The notes below the pieces were generated by a model that saw only the letters and a list, made by a program, of their open reading frames with translations, made no database searches and was not told the origin of the DNA. Below, piece after piece: positions 1-5,444 of a stretch of DNA of 5,639 nt (its first letter is position 1; each line of letters starts with the position of its first letter). Origin of the DNA: JAEHDI01 sp035455185 (GTDB lineage: Bacteria > Acidobacteriota > Terriglobia > Bryobacterales > Bryobacteraceae); contig DATIFQ010000215.1 in the NCBI GenBank assembly GCA_035455185.1, positions 1-5,639 on the forward strand, given 5' to 3'. Position numbers and translations under genes: made by a program.

Positions 1-101
1 CTCGGCAGCGGTTGCTTTTCCCCGCCCGTCCAGCGGTAAATTTGTTCGATCCAATCAACTGGGCCGGTCTTCAGTGCCAAACAACCTTTGCTGTTGCTCA
101 T
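1..101 (-). CDS. 5' end of a secreted-protein paralogue (partial, runs off left edge)
   Basis: The ATG at 101-99 opens a frame of 33 complete codons that reaches the window edge without a stop. The peptide starts MSNSKGCLALKTGPVDWIEQ and continues with a TGGEK-type stretch. It aligns without gaps to the first 33 residues of the 636-residue protein encoded at 2128-218: 26 of 33 residues and 87 of 101 bases match, and the first nine codons are identical. The start is backed by a GAGGAGG ribosome binding site five bases upstream that is also present in the other copy. The gene lies 116 bases downstream of the larger gene in the same orientation, so the two are a tandem pair and may be co-transcribed. 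By analogy the missing part should hold a signal peptide and a propeller or other secreted domain, but nothing in the window shows that. A decayed copy beyond the edge cannot be excluded. Confidence 0.75.
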   Translation of the reverse strand, partial: MSNSKGCLALKTGPVDWIEQIYRWTGGEKQPLP

Positions 102-106
102 CTTGT

Positions 107-113
107 CCTCCTC
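107..113 (-). promoter_or_regulatory. Shine-Dalgarno for the partial paralogue
   Basis: Read on the minus strand this is GAGGAGG, five bases before the ATG at 101. The same seven bases at the same spacing precede the other copy (2134-2140), which fixes the start codon of both genes. Confidence 0.75.
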
Positions 114-217
114 GCAGCCTTAGCGGGGTGCAGGCTGGATGGCCAACTCGGGCCCCCGCGCATCTTGATTCCCGGCGACGCGAAGCTTGTGAGTCACGGC
201 CTCCCCCGCTATCGCCG

Positions 218-2128
218 TCAGGGCTTGAAGAACACGTGGTTGACTTGCTCCTCTGAGCACCTTTGATCCACACAGAGCTTGAACCACAGCCTACCCTTGC
301 CGTCGACGTAAACTCCGGATGGCACTCGCACATTCACCTGAAGCAGCCCGGCGACCGACTCGGGCGCCCCTCCGGCGTATAGAACCTCGCCCTTGACATA
401 CACATCGTGGCAATCGTACTCGTTAAGGACTTGGCAAAAAGGAGTGAGAAACGATACTGAGACCGGCAGATTCGGCTTCGGCAGCACCGAACCGAGAATC
501 AAGCCATCCTCGACGACCGGCTTTGTCAGCCCTTCGCCGGTGGCGTACAGAACAATGGCGGAGCCTCTTCGTGCCGGCTTCGAATCCGAATTAATCCTCC
601 CATCTTCGTTCAGGGCTGCGGCAGGTCCGCTACCGGACCGGTCCCAGGTGAAAACGCCCGGACGCGAAGCTGCCACCGGCATCGTCACTTTATTCGAGCG
701 CACCCCCTGGTATTCGACCTCAACGTCCGCCGTGAGTTTCTCGGCCACCGCGTACGGAACGACGGCGCTGATCTGGTCGGCCGACACGAAGAGGAGCGGC
801 GCTGCAATGCCGTTGAACTGGAGGCGGGTGCCGGCCAGCTCGGTTGCGAGCCGGCGGCCTTCCGTAAGGCGAAGCGGCGTCGCCTGCGGTGGCCCGATCC
901 GACGTCCGAAAACCGTCACGATCTCACCGGGGGAAATTCGGCCACCCCGGTAGCTGGCGGCGTTGACGACGCAGCCCGGCGAGATCCAGGGCCCCGATTC
1001 GCCGATCACCGGCTGCATTTTCTCGAGCTTGGCCAGCAGGCCTTTTCCGCGTGAACCGACAGCGACATAGAGACCCGTGGCGTGCGCGGCCACACCGTTC
1101 GCCCAACCGGAGTCCGACGAGCCCGAAAACTGGCGGGTCCAAAGCGACGCGCCATTGGCGTCATATTTGCGTACAAAGGCGTCTTGGGAACCGGACCTGC
1201 ACTGTTCGGGGAGGGCGACGTTTGTCCTTCCCACTACGTAGGCGCCAGTCGCATCCGCCGCCACGCCGCTCGCCGCAGTGAAGCCCGCGTTTGACGAGTC
1301 AAACTGGCGGATCCAAAGTTCGTTTCCTCCCGAGTCATACTTGCCCAGGAGAATGCGTCCCGTAGCGGTGTGGCCGACCAAGTAAATGCCCGTCGCTTCC
1401 ACCGCCACGGCGACTGCCCAGGAGCCTTCTTGCCCAAACGGACGGGTCCACAGTTCCGCGCCGTCCCGAGTGTACTTTCGCACGAAGTTGTCTTCGCCCG
1501 GGTCGGGATGGTAGGCGACCACGTAGACGCCGGAAGCGTCCACGGCCATGCCGGTAGGCCAGGAGCCTTCTTTCCCAAGCGGACGGCTCCACAGTTCCAC
1601 GCCGTTGCTGGTGTACTTCCGCACGAAGTTGGTGCCCGAGCCGGGAGTGTAGACGCCCACGTAGACGCCTGTGACATCGGCTGCCACGGCCTTCGGCCAG
1701 GCGTCGATCTGTTGGGTCCACAGTTGGTTACCTCTTGTATCGTACTTGCGAAGCAAGCCAGCATCGCCAACGACGTACACCCCGCCGGCTTCTGCCACGA
1801 TTCCCGCGGAGTTAGGCCAGGATCGGTTCCACAGGTTGTTGCCGTTGACGTTGAACTTGCGCACGAAACCGCCGCCCACCACGTACACGCCACTGGCATC
1901 CACCGCCACACCCCGAGGCTCGTCATTGAAGACTTCCCGCAGGAAGGATATCTCCTGTCCTCGGGCAGCGCGGACGGTGACCGACGACCCGAGAACAATC
2001 AGGATGAGAAAAGCGCCGAGGCGTTTCCTCGGCGACGGCGGCTTTTCCCCTCCCGTCCGGCGGGAGGTTTGCTCGATCCAATCAACTGGCCTTGTCTTCA
2101 CTGCCAAACAACCTTTGCTGTTGCTCAT
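218..2128 (-). CDS. Secreted seven-blade propeller protein with TIGR03437 C-terminal domain
   Basis: A 636-residue exported protein of unknown role. Residues 1-33 form a polar leader. Residues 34-54 look like a signal peptide: an RKR charge cluster, a hydrophobic run LILIVLGSSVTV, then a VRA|A cleavage site. Residues about 58-371 contain seven blade-like repeats of the SBBP type, each with a core like GVAVDASGVYVV, then FVRKY and a strand ending LWTRQF. The segment EISFLREVF before the first repeat resembles the last strand of a blade and could close the ring. Residues about 386-603 match the acidobacterial C-terminal domain TIGR03437 (VNAASY, PGEIVTVFG, ADQISAVVPY, LYATGEG, LQVNVRVP). A short tail with two cysteines follows. 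The ATG at 2128 is chosen because of the GAGGAGG site and its conservation in the downstream paralogue; no closer start precedes the signal peptide. It is transcribed divergently from the sensor kinase gene. Ligand or surface function is unknown. Confidence 0.9.
   Translation of the reverse strand: MSNSKGCLAVKTRPVDWIEQTSRRTGGEKPPSPRKRLGAFLILIVLGSSVTVRAARGQEISFLREVFNDEPRGVAVDASGVYVVGGGFVRKFNVNGNNLWNRSWPNSAGIVAEAGGVYVVGDAGLLRKYDTRGNQLWTQQIDAWPKAVAADVTGVYVGVYTPGSGTNFVRKYTSNGVELWSRPLGKEGSWPTGMAVDASGVYVVAYHPDPGEDNFVRKYTRDGAELWTRPFGQEGSWAVAVAVEATGIYLVGHTATGRILLGKYDSGGNELWIRQFDSSNAGFTAASGVAADATGAYVVGRTNVALPEQCRSGSQDAFVRKYDANGASLWTRQFSGSSDSGWANGVAAHATGLYVAVGSRGKGLLAKLEKMQPVIGESGPWISPGCVVNAASYRGGRISPGEIVTVFGRRIGPPQATPLRLTEGRRLATELAGTRLQFNGIAAPLLFVSADQISAVVPYAVAEKLTADVEVEYQGVRSNKVTMPVAASRPGVFTWDRSGSGPAAALNEDGRINSDSKPARRGSAIVLYATGEGLTKPVVEDGLILGSVLPKPNLPVSVSFLTPFCQVLNEYDCHDVYVKGEVLYAGGAPESVAGLLQVNVRVPSGVYVDGKGRLWFKLCVDQRCSEEQVNHVFFKP
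1418..1490 (-). repeat. Intragenic blade repeat, unit encoding blade 4
   Basis: This segment matches 1559-1631 at 64 of 73 bases, with an exact spacing of 141 bases (47 codons). It encodes the FVRKYTRDGAELWTRPFGQ region of the propeller and the following GSW. Other blades are far more divergent at DNA level, which points to a recent duplication or gene conversion of a single blade. Confidence 0.8.
1559..1631 (-). repeat. Intragenic blade repeat, unit encoding blade 3
   Basis: Partner of 1418-1490 at a 141-base offset, 88 percent identical. It encodes FVRKYTSNGVELWSRPLGK and the following GSW. The match weakens beyond the 73-base core but remains visible toward the next conserved GVYV strand. 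Confidence 0.8.
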
Positions 2129-2197
2129 CGCGTCCTCCTCGTAGACTTAATGGGGCGCGGGCTGGGTAACCAACTCGGGTAGCCCGTGCATCTTGAT
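2028..2197 (-). repeat. Duplicated gene-start unit, copy A
   Basis: Partner of 1-169. It covers the first 33 codons of the 636-residue gene, the ribosome binding site and about 69 bases of upstream leader. The leader is conserved to nearly the same degree as the coding part, so shared regulatory information is possible, although simple recency of the duplication would also explain it. Confidence 0.85.
2134..2140 (-). promoter_or_regulatory. Shine-Dalgarno for the secreted propeller gene
   Basis: GAGGAGG on the minus strand, five bases ahead of the ATG at 2128. It decides the start and thereby includes the polar leader before the signal peptide. Confidence 0.75.
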
Positions 2198-2246
2198 GAA
2201 AATGCCCGTCAAACCCCCGTCGCCGCATACCACAACCGTCGCCTGA

Positions 2247-2266
2247 GATTAGTGGACCGATTAGTG
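2247..2266. repeat. 8-bp direct repeat, possible operator
   Basis: GATTAGTG occurs at 2247-2254 and again at 2259-2266, a 12-base period separated by four bases. Tandem half-sites about one helical turn apart in a divergent promoter region are a common form of regulator site. The neighbouring LuxR-type regulator is one candidate binder. This is position-based inference only, and an 8-mer pair could arise by chance. Confidence 0.3.
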
Positions 2267-2351
2267 CCGCCACCAGCAGTGTTAGGCTCCTGCCTGGAGA
2301 ATACCCCCACTTGCTCACCGACCCACTACACAAACGCGTAGTCTTTTCTCG

Positions 2352-2357
2352 TATACT
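2352..2357 (+). promoter_or_regulatory. Possible -10 element for the sensor kinase gene
   Basis: TATACT matches the TATAAT consensus at five of six positions and ends 21 bases before the ATG. No TTGACA-like hexamer lies at a normal spacing upstream, so the element would need an activator, or may be accidental. The implied leader would be very short, about 15 bases. Confidence 0.25.
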
Positions 2358-2365
2358 CCTGGGAA

Positions 2366-2376
2366 GAGGCGGAAGG
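2366..2376 (+). promoter_or_regulatory. Ribosome binding site for the sensor kinase gene
   Basis: A purine-rich stretch carries GAGG nine bases and GGAAGG two bases before the ATG at 2379. The GAGG has the better spacing. It supports the ATG that places a signal peptide at the extreme N-terminus. Confidence 0.55.
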
Positions 2377-2378
2377 CG

Positions 2379-4406
2379 ATGCGTCATCCGTCTGGGTCGA
2401 GATTAGCGGTTCTACTGTGGGGTGCCCTCGTCGCGTGCGGCATCGCTCGGGCGGAGAAACTACCCTTTCGGCATTTCACGACGCAAGAAGGCTTGGCCGG
2501 TAACATCGTGCACAGTATTGTGCGCGACTCACGGGGCCTGCTCTGGTTCTGCACCAATGACGGCCTGTCGCGGTTCGACGGTCACAATTTTGTGACGTTC
2601 GGCTCGGAGCACGGGCTGGGCGACCAGGAAGTTTTCGATTTTCTCGAAACCTCGAATGGAGTTTACTGGGTCGCCACCGCGCGCGGGGTCTCACGAATGA
2701 ATCCGCGCACGACATCCGGCGCCGCCGTCTCGTTCAAGAACTTCCTTCCGGGAGAGGACAGACCGTCTCAATGGACGCTCAGACTGCTCGTGGCTCATGA
2801 CGGACGCATCTGGATTGCTACTAATAGCGGCCTCTACCGAATGAGTGTCGAGGCAGGGCAGGGTCCAGTCTTTCAACACGTTCCATTGCCATCGCCGATG
2901 GAACCAGAATCCTCGCACCGCGTCCTTGCGCTGGTCGAAGACGGCTTCGGACAGATCTGGGCGGGCGGCGACAGCGGCCTCTTTCGAGTCGTTGATGGGG
3001 AGAGTGTCGAGCGGTATTCCATCGCGGACGGCCTTCCCGGCAACACAGTTCTTTCGTTGGCGCTCGATAGTAGCGGAGCTTTGTGGGTAGGAGTTCACGG
3101 AGGTTTTTGTCGCTTGACGCCGCGGAAGCTCGGGCACGCCGTCGTGGACCGTGTACACAAACTCAGCGCGGGTAAGCCGGACGACTGGGTGGCAGCCATG
3201 CATGCAACAAGTGAATGGTTGTGGGTCGGAACGGTTGACGGTCTGCTTCGTTTGCCGGTGGCAGCCGACCGCGACTTGCAGTTGTTCGGGCTAGCAAATG
3301 GGCTCGTCCATCGCAGCATTGAAAGTCTGGCGGAAGACCAGCAAGGCAGCCTATGGATCGGAAGCATGGATAGCGGAGCCTCGCGGCTCTCGACAGAGGG
3401 CTTCACCACTTATGGTACTGACGATGGCCTCGCTTCCGTCGAGATCGCCGGCATTATGGAAACCAGAGCCGGGGAGCTCGTCGCGATCTCTAAGGGCCTA
3501 TACCAGTTTTCTCTGAATTGGTTCGACGGCAAGCGCTTCTTGGCGATCCGGCCACGGTTCCCGCCGAGTGTGACGGGGTTTGGCTGGGGCTGGGCGCAGG
3601 TGGCCGTGCAGGGCCCTTCGGGCGAGTGGTGGATCGCAACCCGCGAGGGGGTGGTAGGCTACCCGTACGCATCTGCCGGTCAACTCGCTTTCTCAGAGCC
3701 CCGCGCTTTCCTCCGAACGTCCCGAGAACTCCCACCGGGCAACGTCTTTAGGGTGTTCGCAGATAGCCGGGGCGACCTTTGGATCAGCACGTCAGACGAC
3801 CGCTCGCACGGACTCGCGCGATTGGAGCGCCGAACCGGACGCATCCAACATTTCCGTCAGGAAGACGGCCTGCCCGGTCCGGCCGGAGACGACCGCAGTC
3901 TGGCTTCCGCCTTCGCCGAAGATGCCTCCGGAACAGTTTGGATCGGATTTCACCGAGGCGGGCTCTTCCGGATACGTGACGGCCGGCTGCTTCCCGTCCG
4001 CCCGCATCAGGATGCTGAAATCGAAGGCGTGCGCTGGATCCACCGCGATGCCGTCGGGCGTCTTTGGGTCGCTGGCCGCAAGGGTCTTCTACGCGTAGAC
4101 GAGCCCACCGCTGAGCGGCCCGTGTTTCGCCATTATGGGGTAGCGCAAGGGCTCAGAAGCAGTTTCGTTCTGTCCATAGCTGAAGATCATCTGGGTCGAA
4201 TCTATCTTGGGTCAGGCCATGGCGTAAGCCGCCTCGATCCGGCTACGGGAAGTGTTCACCATTACGGATCCGCCGATGGCTTGGTGGGTGGTGAGATCCG
4301 TGTGGCCTATCGCGACAGGCGGGGATATCTTTGGTTCGCCAGCACCGAGGGCCTCAGCCGGTACGATCCGAGACAGGAACAGCACCCTCCGGCTCCAAAC
4401 GTGTAG
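2379..4406 (+). CDS. Sensor part of a split hybrid kinase: signal peptide plus fourteen Reg_prop blades
   Basis: A 675-residue product that ends at an amber codon. Residues 1-25 are a signal peptide with an ARA|E cleavage site; LVAC at 17-20 also fits a lipobox, so a lipoprotein is possible. The rest is fourteen two-component-regulator propeller repeats (Reg_prop). Their cores begin near residues 43, 84, 133, 181, 223, 270, 313, 355, 405, 455, 507, 550, 596 and 639, each with the pattern D-x-x-G-x-[LI]-W-[IV]-G/A-T/S then GL-x-R. Linkers such as GLAGN and GLPGN are typical. Fourteen blades equal two seven-blade propellers, the usual periplasmic ligand-binding head of hybrid two-component-type sensors. 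In such proteins a Y_Y_Y domain, membrane helix and kinase follow in the same chain; here they follow in the same frame, but after the stop. If translated alone, the product would be a free or membrane-tethered periplasmic sensor without signalling output. Confidence 0.88.
   Translation: MRHPSGSRLAVLLWGALVACGIARAEKLPFRHFTTQEGLAGNIVHSIVRDSRGLLWFCTNDGLSRFDGHNFVTFGSEHGLGDQEVFDFLETSNGVYWVATARGVSRMNPRTTSGAAVSFKNFLPGEDRPSQWTLRLLVAHDGRIWIATNSGLYRMSVEAGQGPVFQHVPLPSPMEPESSHRVLALVEDGFGQIWAGGDSGLFRVVDGESVERYSIADGLPGNTVLSLALDSSGALWVGVHGGFCRLTPRKLGHAVVDRVHKLSAGKPDDWVAAMHATSEWLWVGTVDGLLRLPVAADRDLQLFGLANGLVHRSIESLAEDQQGSLWIGSMDSGASRLSTEGFTTYGTDDGLASVEIAGIMETRAGELVAISKGLYQFSLNWFDGKRFLAIRPRFPPSVTGFGWGWAQVAVQGPSGEWWIATREGVVGYPYASAGQLAFSEPRAFLRTSRELPPGNVFRVFADSRGDLWISTSDDRSHGLARLERRTGRIQHFRQEDGLPGPAGDDRSLASAFAEDASGTVWIGFHRGGLFRIRDGRLLPVRPHQDAEIEGVRWIHRDAVGRLWVAGRKGLLRVDEPTAERPVFRHYGVAQGLRSSFVLSIAEDHLGRIYLGSGHGVSRLDPATGSVHHYGSADGLVGGEIRVAYRDRRGYLWFASTEGLSRYDPRQEQHPPAPNV
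4404..4406 (+). other. In-frame amber codon splitting the sensor kinase
   Basis: TAG lies between the codon for valine of PPAPNV and the codon for isoleucine of ISRLRI. The frame before and after is the same, so this is a substitution and not an indel. It falls in the linker between propeller and Y_Y_Y, not inside a folded domain. Confidence 0.9.
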
Positions 4407-4488
4407 ATCTCGCGGCTTCGCATTGGAAGCTATGAACAGGAGCTGGCGCCCGCTGGTGAGCCACGGGTTTCAGTCGCACCGCTAAGCT

Positions 4489-4495
4489 GGAAGGA
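4489..4495 (+). promoter_or_regulatory. Possible Shine-Dalgarno for translation restart
   Basis: GGAAGGA ends seven bases before the TTG at 4503, a good spacing. The same bases encode the W-K-D of a conserved family stretch, so the match may be accidental rather than evolved. Confidence 0.35.
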
Positions 4496-4502
4496 CAACT
4501 CC

Positions 4503-5432
4503 TTGCATGTGGAGTTCTTGGGAGTGGGAGAAAGGTTGCGCTATCAGTATCAATTGGAGAATGTTGACAAGAGCTGGTCTGAGGCTAAGGAGTGGCGGCA
4601 CGTTGACTATCCCGGCCTGGGAGCTGGCAGCTATCGCTTCCTGGTGCGCGCGGTGAACGTTGAGGGAACCTGGAGCCTGCACCCCGCAGCCGTTCACTTT
4701 CAAATCGAGCCGCCGTTTTGGGCAAGCTGGTGGTTTCGGTTGGGAGTCGCTGCCATCACCCTTGCAGCCGTGATTTTCCTCCATCGAGTTCAAGTCGCCA
4801 AGGCGGTGGCGGTAGAGCGGATTCGACACCGAATTGCGAAGGATCTTCATGATGATGTAGGCGCAAGCCTCTGCAATGCCGCGCTGCTGAGTGACCTCAT
4901 GAACCGGGAAGAGCAAGTCCAGAGCGCCATGGGCCGTGAGCGCCTTGGCAAGATTGGCTCCATCTGTCGTGAGGCGTTGGAGTCAATGAGCAATATTGTC
5001 TGGGCGATCGATCCGCAAAAGGACAAGGTGAGCGACATGATGGAGCGCATGCGCAGCTTTGGCGAGGAAACACTGGGACCCCAAGGGCTGGAGCTTACTT
5101 TCTCAGGCGACAGCGCTTCGGACATCGTGCTCCATCCCAATGTTCGGCATCAAATGTTTCTGATTTTCAAGGAAGCCATTCACAATGTCGTGCGGCACTC
5201 AAGTGCAACCGGCGTTCGTGTTGAGCTGTCCACCAAGGCTCATAGATTGACATTGCGAATAGCCGACAACGGCCGCGGTTTGCCGCCTGGCCAGGGTGAT
5301 TACGGGCATGGACTTCGCAACATGCGTGAACGGATCACATCCCTCGGGGGCACCATGCGAGTAGACACTGGCTCGAACGAACGGGGCACAATGTTGGAAT
5401 TTACAGTTCCCCTCACGAAGGTCCGACGCTAA
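4503..5432 (+). CDS. Kinase part of the split sensor: Y_Y_Y domain, membrane helix, HisKA_3 and HATPase
   Basis: A 309-residue frame if translation begins at TTG 4503. Residues 1-69 are the Y_Y_Y domain (RYQYQLE, W of KSW, YPGLGAGSYRFLVRAVN). Residues about 74-95 are one membrane helix. HisKA_3 follows, with phosphoacceptor His116 in the motif DLHDDVG and the X-region-like VWAIDPQKDKVSDMM. The HATPase domain shows the N-box KEAIHN (residues 223-228), the G1 box DNGRG (256-260) and the G2 box GHGLRNM (268-274). All motifs needed for autophosphorylation are present. The domain order shows it is the second half of the gene at 2379. On its own it would lack a signal peptide, so its Y_Y_Y part might not be exported properly. 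The next in-frame alternatives, GTG 4509 or an ATG near residue 133, are less likely starts. It normally passes phosphate to a NarL-type regulator; one converges on it 12 bases downstream. Confidence 0.8.
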   Translation: MHVEFLGVGERLRYQYQLENVDKSWSEAKEWRHVDYPGLGAGSYRFLVRAVNVEGTWSLHPAAVHFQIEPPFWASWWFRLGVAAITLAAVIFLHRVQVAKAVAVERIRHRIAKDLHDDVGASLCNAALLSDLMNREEQVQSAMGRERLGKIGSICREALESMSNIVWAIDPQKDKVSDMMERMRSFGEETLGPQGLELTFSGDSASDIVLHPNVRHQMFLIFKEAIHNVVRHSSATGVRVELSTKAHRLTLRIADNGRGLPPGQGDYGHGLRNMRERITSLGGTMRVDTGSNERGTMLEFTVPLTKVRR

Positions 5433-5444
5433 CGAACTCCCTCG

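Larger units (their letters stand above)
1..169 (-). repeat. Duplicated gene-start unit, copy B
   Basis: This stretch pairs with 2028-2197 in the same orientation. The coding part (1-101) matches at 87 of 101 bases with no gaps. The upstream part (102-169) matches at roughly 77 percent with one single-base gap. Similarity ends abruptly at 169 on the upstream side. The left limit is unknown because the window starts inside the repeat. The simplest reading is a tandem gene duplication that carried along about 70 bases of leader. Confidence 0.85.
2129..2378. other. Divergent intergenic region
   Basis: This 250-base spacer separates the minus-strand secreted propeller gene from the plus-strand sensor kinase gene and must hold the promoters of both. 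The left 69 bases are the leader shared with the tandem paralogue. The remainder contains an 8-bp direct repeat and a TATACT hexamer close to the kinase start. No small gene with a ribosome binding site and no convincing intrinsic terminator was seen here. I could not find a sound -35/-10 pair for the minus-strand gene by eye. Confidence 0.7.
2379..5432 (+). pseudogene. Full-length propeller sensor histidine kinase interrupted by one in-frame amber codon
   Basis: Reading 2379-5432 in one frame gives 1018 codons including the final TAA, with a single interruption: TAG at codon 676. Domain order and length (about 1017 residues) match the standard single-chain architecture: signal peptide, two propellers, Y_Y_Y, membrane helix, HisKA_3, HATPase. 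The 32 codons between the stop and the TTG at 4503 translate to ISRLRIGSYEQELAPAGEPR and onward to LSWKDNS. This is what the family normally has between the last blade (ending in a proline-rich PPAPNV) and Y_Y_Y, so no sequence seems to be missing. Tyrosine or tryptophan at the stop position would fit the family and each is one base away from TAG. All catalytic motifs downstream are intact. The case is therefore a fresh nonsense mutation, a base-call error, or a functional split. Pseudogene is a provisional label. Confidence 0.6.

Noticed and set aside
102..169. Conserved hairpin or riboswitch in the duplicated leader
   Set aside because: Copy A can pair 2155-2163 with 2181-2189 (8 of 9 pairs) and copy B can pair 123-128 with 154-159, but these stems are not at equivalent positions and show no compensating changes, so a shared structure is not supported.
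173..217. Terminator after the secreted propeller gene
   Set aside because: The inverted repeat CGGCGA/TCGCCG has only six pairs around a 33-base loop and no T-tract follows on the minus strand.
1200..1950. Tandem repeats as a CRISPR array
   Set aside because: The repeats are coding propeller blades, vary in sequence, keep the frame and lack short unique spacers.
1370..2182. Long open frames opposite or out of frame with the secreted propeller gene
   Set aside because: Their translations show no recognisable domain or signal sequence and they follow the GC-rich codon pattern of the true gene, as shadows do.
1..2197. Ends of an insertion sequence or composite element
   Set aside because: The repeated unit is in direct orientation, covers a gene start with its ribosome site, has no terminal inverted repeats and no transposase is present.
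4404..4406. Amber recoding such as pyrrolysine insertion
   Set aside because: Nothing in the window suggests a suppressor tRNA or recoding element, and the position fits a common tyrosine or tryptophan one base away.
4380..4510. Frameshift as the cause of the split kinase
   Set aside because: The two halves are in the same frame (both starts are multiples of three) and the 96 bases between them translate as expected family sequence, so no insertion or deletion is needed.
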